From Desulfosporosinus fructosivorans (GTDB lineage Bacteria > Bacillota > Desulfitobacteriia > Desulfitobacteriales > Desulfitobacteriaceae): 64,000 nucleotides of DNA. Below are positions 52,552 through 62,473 of the stretch, one piece after another; the stretch's first letter is position 1, and every line of letters starts with the position of its first letter. The DNA lies in NCBI RefSeq assembly GCF_004766045.1, contig NZ_SPQQ01000001.1, forward strand, positions 434,001 to 498,000. Direction: 5' to 3'. The notes under the pieces are model-generated. The model was not told where the DNA came from, made no database searches, and was given only the letters and a program-made list of their open reading frames with translations. The position numbers and the translations under genes are program-made.

Positions 52552-53961
52552 ATGTCGGCAAATCTGAATCCACTTCCTCTTGCCGGAGGCGGCACAACAA
52601 AAGCCAAGATCCAGAAGTTCGGAGGTTTCATGGCGGGGATGGTCATCCCTAACATCGGTGCGATTCTTGCTTGGGGCTTGATCACCATGTTTGTTATTCC
52701 CACTGGCTGGAAGCCCAATGCTTATTTGGCCAAATTGGTCGGGCCGATGATTACCTATCTAATCCCACTTCTGATCGGTTATGCGGGCGGTAGTCTGGTC
52801 TACAAACAACGGGGTGGAGTTGTCGGTGCCATTGCTACAGCGGGAGTTATCGTGGGAGCCTCAATTCCTATGATGTTGGGTGGCATGATCATGGGGCCCC
52901 TCGGCGGTTGGGTGATCAAGAAATTTGACCAGCTGACCGAAGATAAAGTACCCACAGGCTTTGAAATGTTAGTCAGTAACTTTTCTTCTGGAATTTTAGG
53001 CGCTCTGCTGGCAATCCTCGCCTATACTGTTATCGAACCCGTAGTACAAGGGTTTTCGAACATGTTGGGAAGTTTAGCCGTGTCAGTCACCAATGCTGGG
53101 CTCTTGCCTTTAATCGCTATCTTTATTGAACCCGGTAAGATATTATTTTTAAATAACGCTATTAATCACGGTGTTCTCACCCCCTTAGGAATTCAGCAAG
53201 TTGCTGAAACAGGCAAGTCCATTTTCTTCCTTCTCGAATCAAATCCTGGGCCTGGCCTAGGAATCTTGCTTGCTTTCTGGGTATATGGCAAAGGAATGGT
53301 CAAGCAATCGGCTCCAGGTGCTATTATCATTCAGTTCTTGGGCGGAATTCATGAAGTCTATTTCCCTTATATTCTGATGAAGCCATCCCTTCTCTTGGCT
53401 GTGATCGGAGGAGGAATTACAGCGGATTTTACTTTTGTTTTAACCAAGGCCGGTTTGGTAGCATCTCCTTCTCCGGGCAGTATCTTTGCCGAAATGGCTA
53501 TGGCTCCTAAAGGTGGATTTCTGTCGGTTATGTTAGGTATCTTGGTTGGTGCTGTGGTTTCTTTTTTGATCGCCTCCGTTATTCTGAAACGGGATAAAAC
53601 AATCGTAGACACTGAAGATCTTGCTGGGGCCCAACAAAAGATTTCTCAAATGAAGGCTGAGAGCAAAGGCCAAAAATCAAATCAAATGCCTAAACTGATC
53701 ATCTTTGCTTGTGAAGCTGGTATGGGGTCGTCAGCAATGGGAGAATCTATCCTCAAAAAGATCCTCAAGGATGCGGGTTTGAACATCGAAGTGCGCCATT
53801 CTGCTGTCAACGAAATTCCTACAAACGTTGATGTCGTTTTTACTCAGGAAGGTTTGGCAGGGCGGGCGGCCCAAGTCGTTCCTAAAGCGGAAATTGTAAC
53901 CATTAAGAACTTCTTAGACAAATCAACCTATGAAGCGTATGCCAACAGCTTGAAGAAATAA
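52552..53961 (+). CDS. mtlA: PTS mannitol-type transporter IICB component
   Basis: A 469-residue MtlA-type permease: a IIC membrane domain (about residues 20-340, with [17 protein letters not shown] signature) and a C-terminal IIB domain with the phospho-Cys loop [13 protein letters not shown]. The IIA domain is a separate gene (56027). It imports and phosphorylates a hexitol, most likely mannitol. ATG 52552 is spaced 7 nt from AGGAGG. The presence of a fructose-1-phosphate-type kinase downstream leaves the exact substrate open. Confidence 0.92.
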   Translation: MSANLNPLPLAGGGTTKAKIQKFGGFMAGMVIPNIGAILAWGLITMFVIPTGWKPNAYLAKLVGPMITYLIPLLIGYAGGSLVYKQRGGVVGAIATAGVIVGASIPMMLGGMIMGPLGGWVIKKFDQLTEDKVPTGFEMLVSNFSSGILGALLAILAYTVIEPVVQGFSNMLGSLAVSVTNAGLLPLIAIFIEPGKILFLNNAINHGVLTPLGIQQVAETGKSIFFLLESNPGPGLGILLAFWVYGKGMVKQSAPGAIIIQFLGGIHEVYFPYILMKPSLLLAVIGGGITADFTFVLTKAGLVASPSPGSIFAEMAMAPKGGFLSVMLGILVGAVVSFLIASVILKRDKTIVDTEDLAGAQQKISQMKAESKGQKSNQMPKLIIFACEAGMGSSAMGESILKKILKDAGLNIEVRHSAVNEIPTNVDVVFTQEGLAGRAAQVVPKAEIVTIKNFLDKSTYEAYANSLKK

Positions 53962-53972
53962 GGTTGTGAGGT

Positions 53973-56030
53973 ATGAGTAATGTGGAGCAATTAACGGTTC
54001 GGCAAAAGTTCATCATGAACAACCTCATGGAGAAAGGTCCCCTGACTATTCGGGGCCTTTCTCAACAGATCGATGTCAGTGAGCGGACCATTCTGCGAGA
54101 GACATCTGCCTTGAATGACTGGCTCAAGCAACACAAGGTTCGCATCTCAGAAAGCGGCGGGTTGCTTCATATTGATGGGGTAGAACGGGATTTGGCCAAG
54201 GCAAGGGAATCCCTGAAAGAAATTCCTCATCTCTGGATGCTAAACCAGGAGCAACGTCAGGTTCTGATTACCGCCCAACTCTTGCTGGCGGATGAGCCCA
54301 TTAAATCGGCTTACTTCAGCCATCAATTTAATGTTGTCGAAGGGACTATTGGCTTTTATCTGGACAAAATTAATAATTGGTTGCAAGAAAAGAATCTTAC
54401 TATGGTTCGCAAAAGAGGGTATGGTCTGGAGATTAAAGGGTCTGACTGGCATAAACGCAATGCCTTTGTAGATCTCATTTATAGTTACCAACCTCTTAGC
54501 GAATTGCTGACGTTTCTATATGATGACAGCAAGGATTATTTACTAATGGCCTTTTTCAAGGTGACTTTTGGGGAAAAGTTAACGGCTTTGACCAAACAAC
54601 TGATTGAAGAGATCTATGCGAATATTCCCCAAATCAATGACATTGGGTATTTCAGTGCGTATATGCATTTATTGCTGGTCATCAAGCGCACGGAGAGCGA
54701 GGTTCCCATCGAAATGCCCGCCCAACTCGTGCAGGAAATCCTCTCCTCTGAGGAGTATGGCTTTATGACAGGGGTTCAGGAAATTTTGCATAAGCATCAA
54801 ATTAATCTGTCAGATGGTGAACTCGCTTATTTGGCCTTGCACTTGAACGGTGGTAAAAACCTATTTCAGGCTGACAATGAGGCTAAGGGACTTGACTTTG
54901 AACTCGAAGACTTGATTCGGGAAGTGGTCTATCTCACTGGAAAAAGACTCAACTTGAAGATTATTTGTGATGAGGACCTGATTAACGGCTTGATCCAGCA
55001 TATTAACCCAGCGCTCTATCGCTTGTCGATGGGTCTGGAAGTCAGAAATCCAATTATTAAGGAGATCCGGCATTATTATGAACACCTCTTTGGCGTGGTA
55101 GCCTATGCCTGCCGGCATGTTTTCTCCAAGTACAACTTAGTGATACCGACCAATGAGGTTGGCTATATAACCATGCACATCGGAGCAGCCCTTGAGCGCC
55201 AACAAAGGCAAGAGAAAGAACTCAGTTTGCTGATTATTTGTCCGAATGGGATTAGTACCGCCAAAATGCTACAGCATAAAATAAGCAAGGAATTTCCGGA
55301 TCTTAAAACAATTGAAACGTGTTCTTTGCGTCATATGCAGGACAAAATCAAAAACGACTATGCTATGGTGGTGTCAACAGTCAAATTAGATAGTAAAATT
55401 GAGCCGGCGCCAACCATGATATCTCCGTTTTTACTGAAAGCAGACATCGAGAAAATTGAGACGATGATCAACCAGTTACGGAAAGACAGAGTACTTGAGA
55501 AAAAAACGACACCCTTGCCGGTAAGTGAACCGGATGAAGTGGGCTTAGATTTTGACGTAGCCAATACAATGCTCAAAAATTTTCACCTTAAAAATTTATT
55601 AGCCCAAACATACCCCGAAACCATTACGGAAATTGTGGATGAAATACACGCTTTAGACTTGATTTCTGACAAGAAGAGCATCCGACGTCTCATTGCCAAA
55701 CGCGAAGAGAAAGGGAATGTTATTATCCCGGGTCAGCATATTGCACTCATTCACTTTCGTACGGAAGAGATTTCTGTACCGTTTGTGGGAGTATTCCGAC
55801 TACCGGAATATATCGAAACTAAAGGGGTTGGGTATATCCTCGAAAGAGTGGACACTTTCCTCGTGATGATAGCTCGCAAGAATGAACGCAATTACATTCT
55901 CGAACTGCTGGGGAAAATTAGTGTTGCTTTGCTGGAAGAAGATTCCTTGACCGAGGCTTTACGTTTCGGAGATCTGAAAGATATACGCAACGAGCTTGTA
56001 GAGATACTAAATAAGGAGGAAGAGCAGTGA
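53973..56030 (+). CDS. mtlR: MtlR-type PRD-containing transcriptional activator
   Basis: A 685-residue regulator with N-terminal helix-turn-helix (TIRGLSQQIDVSERTILRET), two PRD domains (about 190-300 and 310-410, with HLLLVIKRTE and GYITMHIGAALE), a IIB-GAT-like domain with Cys in LLIICPNGISTAK, and a C-terminal IIA-like domain (GQHIALIHFRTEE). Phosphorylation by HPr and the PTS domains sets its activity. It overlaps mtlF by 4 nt. No sigma-54 domain is present. Confidence 0.9.
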   Translation: MSNVEQLTVRQKFIMNNLMEKGPLTIRGLSQQIDVSERTILRETSALNDWLKQHKVRISESGGLLHIDGVERDLAKARESLKEIPHLWMLNQEQRQVLITAQLLLADEPIKSAYFSHQFNVVEGTIGFYLDKINNWLQEKNLTMVRKRGYGLEIKGSDWHKRNAFVDLIYSYQPLSELLTFLYDDSKDYLLMAFFKVTFGEKLTALTKQLIEEIYANIPQINDIGYFSAYMHLLLVIKRTESEVPIEMPAQLVQEILSSEEYGFMTGVQEILHKHQINLSDGELAYLALHLNGGKNLFQADNEAKGLDFELEDLIREVVYLTGKRLNLKIICDEDLINGLIQHINPALYRLSMGLEVRNPIIKEIRHYYEHLFGVVAYACRHVFSKYNLVIPTNEVGYITMHIGAALERQQRQEKELSLLIICPNGISTAKMLQHKISKEFPDLKTIETCSLRHMQDKIKNDYAMVVSTVKLDSKIEPAPTMISPFLLKADIEKIETMINQLRKDRVLEKKTTPLPVSEPDEVGLDFDVANTMLKNFHLKNLLAQTYPETITEIVDEIHALDLISDKKSIRRLIAKREEKGNVIIPGQHIALIHFRTEEISVPFVGVFRLPEYIETKGVGYILERVDTFLVMIARKNERNYILELLGKISVALLEEDSLTEALRFGDLKDIRNELVEILNKEEEQ

Positions 56031-56467
56031 ATTTAGAAATATTTAATGAAAACAATATTGAACTTAATGTCGCTCGCGAAGCTAAAAATGCTGCCATCCA
56101 AAGAGCGGGCGCACTCCTCCAAAAGAATGGGTATGTCCAAGCAGAATATATAGAAGGTATGGAAAAACGCGAACAGAGCATGACGACCTATGTCGGAAAT
56201 GGCGTGGCAATTCCGCATGGTTTACCAGAATATATACCGTTTATTCTCAAGTCTGGGCTTGTCCTGCTCCAATATCCTGAAGGGGTCGATTTCGGAGGAG
56301 GTAATATAGCCTATGTATTAATCGGGATTGCGGGCAAGAATGATGAACACCTCGAGCTTCTTTCCACCATTGCCTTGGTTTGTCAGGATGAAGAGAATGT
56401 GACTCGACTAAAACTGGCCACCAGTAAGCAAGAAGTCCTGGGAATTCTTGCCAGCGGTGATGAATAG
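56027..56467 (+). CDS. mtlF: PTS mannitol-type IIA component
   Basis: A 146-residue IIA protein that carries phosphate from HPr to the IICB. The active His is in GNGVAIPHGLPEY (residue ~66). ATGs overlap the mtlR stop, and the kinase gene starts right after its stop. Length is usual for a free-standing MtlF. Confidence 0.93.
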   Translation: MNLEIFNENNIELNVAREAKNAAIQRAGALLQKNGYVQAEYIEGMEKREQSMTTYVGNGVAIPHGLPEYIPFILKSGLVLLQYPEGVDFGGGNIAYVLIGIAGKNDEHLELLSTIALVCQDEENVTRLKLATSKQEVLGILASGDE

Positions 56468-57400
56468 ATGATTAAAACTGTGACGTTAAATGCGGCAATC
56501 GATAAAACGGTTGAAGTCCAAGATTTTCGAGTAGGGGCTGTCAACCGGATAACTAAGCTACAATTAGATGCGGGTGGAAAAGGCATCAATGTCTCCAAGG
56601 TCATTCACGCTTTGAACGGGAAAAGTATCGCTGTGGGGGTCTTGGCGGGACGTAACGGGGAATATATCCGAGCAGAAATCGAGCGCAGGGGTATAGTCCA
56701 CGATTTCCTCTTTGTTGATGGGGAGACCCGTATCAATTTAAAAGTTGTTGATCCTCTGAATTCAACCTTTACGGACATCAATGAAGCGGGGACTCTGGTT
56801 ACGGATCAGGAGCTAGTGCAACTGGAAGGAAAGATCTTCAAGGAGCTTGGTTCGGACTCAAGCTTAGTCTTGTCCGGTAGTATCCCAAGTTCAGTGCCGG
56901 TCACGATTTATCGGCACTGGATAGAAAAGGCCAAGGGGCTGGGCGTGAAAACGTTTCTGGACGCCGACGGTGAATTACTTCGCGAAGGACTCAAAGCTAA
57001 ACCTTATCTCGCTAAGCCTAATCTTCATGAATTAGAACGCCTGGTGGACCACGAGCTTTCTCGCCTCGAAGATGTGGCGGTTGCTGCCAGAAATCTGCTG
57101 AAACAAGGGCTGGAAGTGGTCGTGGTTTCGCTGGGTGCCGAGGGTGCGCTTTTTGCTTATCAAGATAAGGTCATTCATGCCGAGGGATTGTCGATCGAGG
57201 TCAAAAGTACGGTAGGAGCGGGGGATGCCATGATGGCGGCTTTAACCCTTGTGCCAGCAGGGGAGGATTATTTGGAGAGGGCCGTGCGCTGGTCACTGGC
57301 CACGAGCGCAGCCCAAGTCGCCACCACGGGGAGCCAGCCGCCAGAGTTCAGCCAGGTGTTATCCTACCTTGATCAAGTGCGTTATCGGGTTCTTGCTTAA
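56468..57400 (+). CDS. 1-phosphofructokinase-like PfkB-family kinase
   Basis: A 310-residue ribokinase-family sugar kinase starting MIKTVTLNAAIDKTVEVQDF, with AGGKGINVSKVIHALN and the catalytic GAGDAM loop. This matches FruK/LacC, which phosphorylate fructose-1-phosphate or tagatose-6-phosphate. Within a hexitol PTS operon it would turn a ketose-1-phosphate to the bisphosphate. Which ketose is not decided by sequence. Confidence 0.85.
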   Translation: MIKTVTLNAAIDKTVEVQDFRVGAVNRITKLQLDAGGKGINVSKVIHALNGKSIAVGVLAGRNGEYIRAEIERRGIVHDFLFVDGETRINLKVVDPLNSTFTDINEAGTLVTDQELVQLEGKIFKELGSDSSLVLSGSIPSSVPVTIYRHWIEKAKGLGVKTFLDADGELLREGLKAKPYLAKPNLHELERLVDHELSRLEDVAVAARNLLKQGLEVVVVSLGAEGALFAYQDKVIHAEGLSIEVKSTVGAGDAMMAALTLVPAGEDYLERAVRWSLATSAAQVATTGSQPPEFSQVLSYLDQVRYRVLA

Positions 57401-57599
57401 TTGGGTAATTAAATTTTTCTCAAGGGGACTTGTTTAATTTAAGTAGAACATCGAGACTTGCCCCCTATCAAAAAGAAACTTTGCTGCAAGGGGAGTCACC
57501 CTACCTACGCTGAGTACCGTGTAACATTCCAAATTTTAGAAATAGATGTATCACTCTATGAAACAAATAATTTATAAAGATACTTGGGAGGTAATGAAC

Positions 57600-58859
57600 A
57601 TGAAAACCAAAGCAGTGCGTTTATATAAAGAAAATGACCTTCGCTTGGAAGAGTTTGAACTGCCGGAAATCACGGATGAAGAAATTTTGGTCGAGGTTAT
57701 TTCAGACAGTGTCTGCATGTCCACCTATAAGACCGTCATTTTAGGCAAGAAGCATAAGAGGGTACCCCAAGATGTGGATGTCCATCCGATTATTATTGGG
57801 CATGAGTTTTCCGGAAACATTGTGCAAGTTGGAGCAAAATTGAAAGATCAGTTCAAGGAAGGAAACAAGTTTGCCCTGCAGCCGGCCTTGAATTATAAGG
57901 GCAGCATGTGGTCTCCTGGCTATTCCTATCAATATTTTGGCGGGGATGCCACCTATAATGTGATCCCTCGGGAAGTTATGGAATTGGGCTGTTTCCTCAA
58001 TTATCAAGGGGAAACCTATTATGAAGCTTCTTTGGCGGAGCCAATGTCCTGCATTATCGGTGCTTTTCACGCTAGTTATCATACGAGTATGGGGAGCTAT
58101 GAGCATCGCATGGGCATCGTGGAAGGGGGTAAAATGGCCCTATTGGCGGCGGCTGGACCGATGGGCTTAGGGGCGATTGATTATGCCCTCCATTCGGACC
58201 GTCGACCTGCTCTGCTCGTGGTCACTGATGTTGATGCTGAGAAAATTGCTCGAGCGGATATGATTTTTACCGCAGAGGAAGCTAAGGAATGCGGAGTGGA
58301 ACTGGTCTTTGTCAACACACAAGGGATCGAGGATGTTCCGGCTCATCTGCGAGCGTTAACTGGAAACACGGGTTTTGATGATGTCTTCGTCTTTACGCCT
58401 ATTAAACAAGTGGCTGAACAAGGAGACAAGATTCTAGGCCGCGACGGTTGTCTTAACTTTTTTGCCGGTCCCACAGATCCCAGCTTTGGAGCGGAAATGA
58501 ATTTGTATAATGTCCACTATGGCTCGACCCATGTCATGGGAACAACCGGTGGTAATACCTCGGATCTACTCGAATCCCTGAAACTGACCGAAGAGAAAAT
58601 AATTAACCCTGCGGTGATGGTCACGCATATTGGTGGGTTGGATGCGGTAGCCGAGACGGTTTTGAATCTCCCTCATATTCCTGGCGGGAAAAAACTGATC
58701 TACACTCATATTGCGATGGAGCTAACAGCAATCGATGAATTTGCTGAGAAGGGTCTCACTCAACCGCATTTTGCGCGCTTGGCAGAAATTGTCCAAAGAA
58801 ATAAGGGGTTATGGTGTGCCGAGGCAGAAAGTTATCTACTCAAGGATTGGGAGGTATAA
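57600..58859 (+). CDS. Zinc-binding polyol/sugar-phosphate dehydrogenase (SorE-like)
   Basis: A 419-residue medium-chain dehydrogenase. Catalytic Zn ligands are suggested by VCMSTYK (Cys) and IIGHEFSG (His-Glu); the NAD(P) site is LAAAGPMGLGAIDYAL. It resembles L-sorbose-1-phosphate reductases. ATG 57600 follows GGGAGGT at 57586-57592. In this operon it would oxidise the imported hexitol phosphate to a ketose phosphate for the 56468 kinase, which is inference. Confidence 0.8.
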   Translation: MKTKAVRLYKENDLRLEEFELPEITDEEILVEVISDSVCMSTYKTVILGKKHKRVPQDVDVHPIIIGHEFSGNIVQVGAKLKDQFKEGNKFALQPALNYKGSMWSPGYSYQYFGGDATYNVIPREVMELGCFLNYQGETYYEASLAEPMSCIIGAFHASYHTSMGSYEHRMGIVEGGKMALLAAAGPMGLGAIDYALHSDRRPALLVVTDVDAEKIARADMIFTAEEAKECGVELVFVNTQGIEDVPAHLRALTGNTGFDDVFVFTPIKQVAEQGDKILGRDGCLNFFAGPTDPSFGAEMNLYNVHYGSTHVMGTTGGNTSDLLESLKLTEEKIINPAVMVTHIGGLDAVAETVLNLPHIPGGKKLIYTHIAMELTAIDEFAEKGLTQPHFARLAEIVQRNKGLWCAEAESYLLKDWEV

Positions 58860-58865
58860 GCTGCT

Positions 58866-59135
58866 ATGATTACGCGAGAACTAACCATTAATAACAAATC
58901 TGGGCTCCATGCCCGTCCTGCGTCTTTGTGGGTTCAGGCTGCCAGTCGCTTTCAAAGTAAAATTAAAATCAAGCGGGGGGACTCGGTGGTCGACGGCAAA
59001 AGCATCTTAGGAATTCTCTCCTTGGGCTTAGCTGCGGGCAGTGTTTTTGAACTTCTAGCCGAGGGAGACGATGAAGCGGAAGCGGTATCAGCTCTGGAAA
59101 AATTAATGCTCGATTTGGAAAACCAAGATAGCTAG
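58866..59135 (+). CDS. ptsH: Phosphocarrier protein HPr
   Basis: An 89-residue HPr with the phospho-His loop SGLHARPAS (His15) and the regulatory Ser46 in GKSILGILSLG, the target of HPr kinase encoded at 61094. It starts 6 nt after the dehydrogenase stop and precedes EI. Confidence 0.95.
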   Translation: MITRELTINNKSGLHARPASLWVQAASRFQSKIKIKRGDSVVDGKSILGILSLGLAAGSVFELLAEGDDEAEAVSALEKLMLDLENQDS

Positions 59136-59162
59136 GTAAGCCACGGCGGAATGGAGGTTTGT

Positions 59163-60863
59163 ATGGAAGAGAGGATTTGGCGGGGACTTGGAGTCTCAGC
59201 TGGGCGGGCGGCTGGTAAGACTTGGTACCTGAGAGGATTTGAAGCGGATGTTCAAGTGGAAAACCGGCAAGACATTTCTGTTGAGGAGGAGATGGCTCGT
59301 TTACAGCAAGCGGTTGTTCTCACTGAACAGAACCTAACACGCTTGGAAGCCCAGGTGAAAGAGGAACAGGGAGAGGAACTAGCCCAAATCTTTGGGGCAC
59401 ACAAACTCTTGCTGAGTGATCCTGCTTTTATCGGGGAAGCCCAACAGCGTTTGCAAAAGGGGCACTTAATTGCTGAGAGTGCCCTGCAGGAAGTGGCGGG
59501 CGAAGCAGTACAGATGTTGCGCAGTCTAGAAGATCCCTATTTTCAAGAGCGCGCTGTGGATGTGCAGGATGTCTTGGGGCAATTGCTTCAGAATCTTCAA
59601 GACTCCCAGGGCAGTAGCTCTGATTTGTTTCCGGAAGACGGCCAATATGTGGTTTTGGCTGATGAATTGACTCCTGCTCAAACGATTGCTTTGCCGAAGG
59701 AGCGAGTCTTGGGCTTTGTAGTACGCAAGGGGGGTAAAACTTCGCATGCTGCGATTTTGGCTCGTACCTATGGAATTCCGGCCTTGGCCGGAGTTGCAGA
59801 CGGCTGGGAGGAATTGAAGCTTCAGTTATGGGTGGAGATGGACGGGGAAGAAGGTTGGATCCGACGATCTCCCGAAGGGCAAACAACGTCTGCCGCTAGA
59901 GATTTTCTGGAGGAAGAAAGCCTTTTGGATAGTGGACTTCTTAAAGGCATGGTTTTGGCAGCTAATGTCGGGAGTCCGGGCGATTTAGCGCTTGTGCAGA
60001 AGTTCAAAGCTCAAGGGGTCGGGTTGTATCGCACCGAATTTCTATTTATGGGTGAAAAACTCCCTGCTGAGGAGGAACAAATGGCAGCCTACCAGCAGGT
60101 GATCTCTGCCTGTGCGCCCCACCTGACCGTGATCAGAACCTTAGACATCGGTGGGGATAAAAAAGCGCCTGCTTTGCAACTTCCTGAGGAGAAAAATCCC
60201 TTTTTGGGAGTTAGGGCACTGCGCCTCACCTTGCGACGTCCGGAGCTCTTCCGTCAACAGCTACGGGCTATCTGGCGCGCTGCGGCTTCTGGGCCAACGG
60301 CGGTTATGTTTCCGATGATAGCAACTATGGAAGAACTCTTTCAGGCCAAGGAAATGCTTAGGGTGTCCCGTGATGAGGTTATCCAAGCAGGCTATCCGGT
60401 TGGAGAACTCCAGGTCGGGATGATGATCGAGATTCCATCAGCTGCTTGGATGGCTGATAAGTTCGCTGCTGAAGTGGATTTTTTCTCGATCGGGACCAAT
60501 GATTTGACTCAATATATGCTCGCTGTGGACCGGGAAAATAATGACCTGTCTGACCTCTATCAGCCGAATCATCCGGCTGTCTTGGGCATGATCGCCCGAG
60601 TCAGTGAGGCTGGTCTCCGAGCTGGGATCTGGACGGGAGTGTGTGGCGAGGCTGGTGGAGATGCGCTGTTAGCACCTTTCTTTGCAGCCGTTGGCATTAA
60701 AGAACTCAGTATGGCAGCCGGGTCCCTGCCTAAAGTGCGGCGCGTCTTGGCGAACTTGGAGTTGTCGACTGAAGAAAAAAGAAGCTTGGTAGATGCTGTC
60801 TTGGCATGTGCTACTGCCTCAGAGGTTAAAGACGTGCTACAAAGGTTTTCGTCTAAGTCATAG
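59163..60863 (+). CDS. ptsI: PTS enzyme I
   Basis: A 566-residue PEP-protein phosphotransferase. The active His is in GGKTSHAAILAR, the PEP-binding barrel has GLYRTEFLFMG, LDIGGDKKAP, MIEIPSAA and GVCGEAGGD. ATG 59163 is preferred over 59151, since AGGT follows the first. Together with HPr and IIA it makes the whole phosphate relay local to this locus. Confidence 0.95.
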   Translation: MEERIWRGLGVSAGRAAGKTWYLRGFEADVQVENRQDISVEEEMARLQQAVVLTEQNLTRLEAQVKEEQGEELAQIFGAHKLLLSDPAFIGEAQQRLQKGHLIAESALQEVAGEAVQMLRSLEDPYFQERAVDVQDVLGQLLQNLQDSQGSSSDLFPEDGQYVVLADELTPAQTIALPKERVLGFVVRKGGKTSHAAILARTYGIPALAGVADGWEELKLQLWVEMDGEEGWIRRSPEGQTTSAARDFLEEESLLDSGLLKGMVLAANVGSPGDLALVQKFKAQGVGLYRTEFLFMGEKLPAEEEQMAAYQQVISACAPHLTVIRTLDIGGDKKAPALQLPEEKNPFLGVRALRLTLRRPELFRQQLRAIWRAAASGPTAVMFPMIATMEELFQAKEMLRVSRDEVIQAGYPVGELQVGMMIEIPSAAWMADKFAAEVDFFSIGTNDLTQYMLAVDRENNDLSDLYQPNHPAVLGMIARVSEAGLRAGIWTGVCGEAGGDALLAPFFAAVGIKELSMAAGSLPKVRRVLANLELSTEEKRSLVDAVLACATASEVKDVLQRFSSKS

Positions 60864-60966
60864 TGAACTCGTTCAACTAGAGTTGAACCTCGAAAGTAGC
60901 TCGGCGATGCTCTATCCTTCGCCGGTAAGTTTTTCTTTAGGGATAGCGGCTTCGGCGATACTCTCC

Positions 60967-61011
60967 ACCGGAGACTATCGTACCGGAGGCTATCGTACCG
61001 GAGACTATCGT
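60967..61011. repeat. 15-bp tandem repeat, three copies
   Basis: ACCGGAGACTATCGT is repeated three times (60967-60981, 60982-60996 with one change, 60997-61011) between ptsI and hprK. The rest of the 230-bp gap holds a GTTCAACT/AGTTGAAC dyad (60871-60888). Confidence 0.8.
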
Positions 61012-61093
61012 TACTGAAGCAAAGTTCGGGATGCCACTCCGCTAGTAGAAGTGGGAGTACCACGATTGGATAAAAATAAGTAGGTGGGATGGA

Positions 61094-61960
61094 ATGCTGA
61101 CAATTAGCGAGTTAGTCGAGGAGTTTGGGTTTAAAGTGATCGCAGGGCAAGCAGGATTGGACAGGGAGATTACAGATTTTAGCCTCAAGCGACCTAGTGC
61201 TGAACTGGTTGGCTATCTGACCTATCTAACTCCGCAGAGAATCCAGATCTATGGTCGAACGGAACTGGGTCTCCTGCAACAACTCGCAGATGAAATTCGT
61301 TACGACAATCTTTCCAGGGTTATGTTGTCAGAGGTCCCCTGTATCGTTGTTACGCGCGGTTTGTCGATTCCCTCAGAGTTTATTCAACTCGCAGAGGAAC
61401 GGAGTATCCCTTTGCTGACGACCCAACGCTCTACGACTCAACTCTATTATCTGCTCATTCGCTATTTGGCCAATCGTCTAGCACCTACTACTTTAGTGCA
61501 CGGGGTTCTTGTGGATGTTTATGGAGTGGGCGTGCTGATCACTGGAGAAAGTGGCATCGGGAAGAGTGAAACAGCCTTGGAATTGATACGGGGAGGGCAT
61601 TTGCTAGTGGCGGATGATGCTGTAGAAGTACAGCGGGTAGACGAGGAGAATCTGCGCGGCAGAGCACCTCAGACTATTCGACATCTCCTAGAAGTGCGCG
61701 GCTTGGGTATCATGGATGTCACTCAGCTGTTTGGGGCTGGGGCAGTGCGGGAGGAAAAAGAACTGCACCTGCTCATAAAATTAGAGGAATGGGAAGAAGG
61801 CAAGTATTACGACCGCCTAGGCCTCGACCCTCCGGAAACTTTTGTGATTTTAGGGATTCCCGTCCCCATGGTGACGATTCCGGTGCGGCCCGGACGTCAG
61901 CTGGCTTCCATCATCGAGGTCGCCGTCATGCAAAACCGTTTGCGAAGCAGGCGAGGGTGA
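61094..61960 (+). CDS. hprK: HPr kinase/phosphorylase
   Basis: A 288-residue bifunctional enzyme that phosphorylates HPr at Ser46 for catabolite control. It has Walker A GESGIGKSE (~154-162), LLVADDAVEV, and the signature EVRGLGIMDVTQLFG. The usual ~310-residue protein continues past VAVMQ with a conserved helix (RLKxMGxNAA); here it ends NRLRSRRG, so the tail is shortened. ATG 61094 follows AGGTGGG. Confidence 0.93.
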   Translation: MLTISELVEEFGFKVIAGQAGLDREITDFSLKRPSAELVGYLTYLTPQRIQIYGRTELGLLQQLADEIRYDNLSRVMLSEVPCIVVTRGLSIPSEFIQLAEERSIPLLTTQRSTTQLYYLLIRYLANRLAPTTLVHGVLVDVYGVGVLITGESGIGKSETALELIRGGHLLVADDAVEVQRVDEENLRGRAPQTIRHLLEVRGLGIMDVTQLFGAGAVREEKELHLLIKLEEWEEGKYYDRLGLDPPETFVILGIPVPMVTIPVRPGRQLASIIEVAVMQNRLRSRRG

Positions 61961-62000
61961 CGGGGATCGAGCCTAATGTTTAGGTGAAGAAATGTTTAAA

Positions 62001-62044
62001 CCAGAAAACACCTCTCACGAGCAACGTGGCGAGGTGTTTTCTGG
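62001..62044 (+). terminator. terminator after hprK
   Basis: CCAGAAAACACCTC (62001-62014) pairs with GAGGTGTTTTCTGG (62031-62044), then TTTGTC. Confidence 0.75.
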
Positions 62045-62155
62045 TTTGTCTTAACTTCTGCACTGGGATAATTATAGAGTTTGAAGCAATCAAAAAAAGC
62101 ACTGATTAAAGCCTAAGAACTATCTATAATGATTGATGTTGTCATGTGTGCAATA

Positions 62156-62473
62156 CTATCGCACTAACCACTCATAATCCTGTCTGCAATCCACGATATA
62201 GTCAACGTACACCGTTTGATCCTTGATTTGATACAAAATCAGATACCATTGTTCTACGAACATTTTATGATACTTATTGAACGGTATAAATTCGGCACTG
62301 AGGAACGGAAATCGTTCCGGCATTGTCGAAAGAGAACGGATAGCGTTTATCAATTCATTCTTTACCTTGCGGGCGGCAGAGGGATTCTTTTGTGCCAAAA
62401 ACCGAACATGGACGGCCAGCATCTGACGGGAGCGATCGGAGATAATGACTCTATATTGAGGCTTTTTTTCCAT
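62156..62473 (-). CDS. RelE/ParE-family toxin
   Basis: A 105-residue toxin of the RelE/ParE fold (VIISDRSRQMLAVHVRFLAQ, then LSTMPERFPFLSAEFIPF and YLILYQIKDQTVYVDYIVDC). ATG 62473 has GAGGTGG upstream and overlaps the antitoxin stop. Whether it is an mRNA nuclease or a gyrase toxin is not clear; the C-terminal DCRQDYEWL is RelE-like. Confidence 0.85.
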   Translation of the reverse strand: MEKKPQYRVIISDRSRQMLAVHVRFLAQKNPSAARKVKNELINAIRSLSTMPERFPFLSAEFIPFNKYHKMFVEQWYLILYQIKDQTVYVDYIVDCRQDYEWLVR

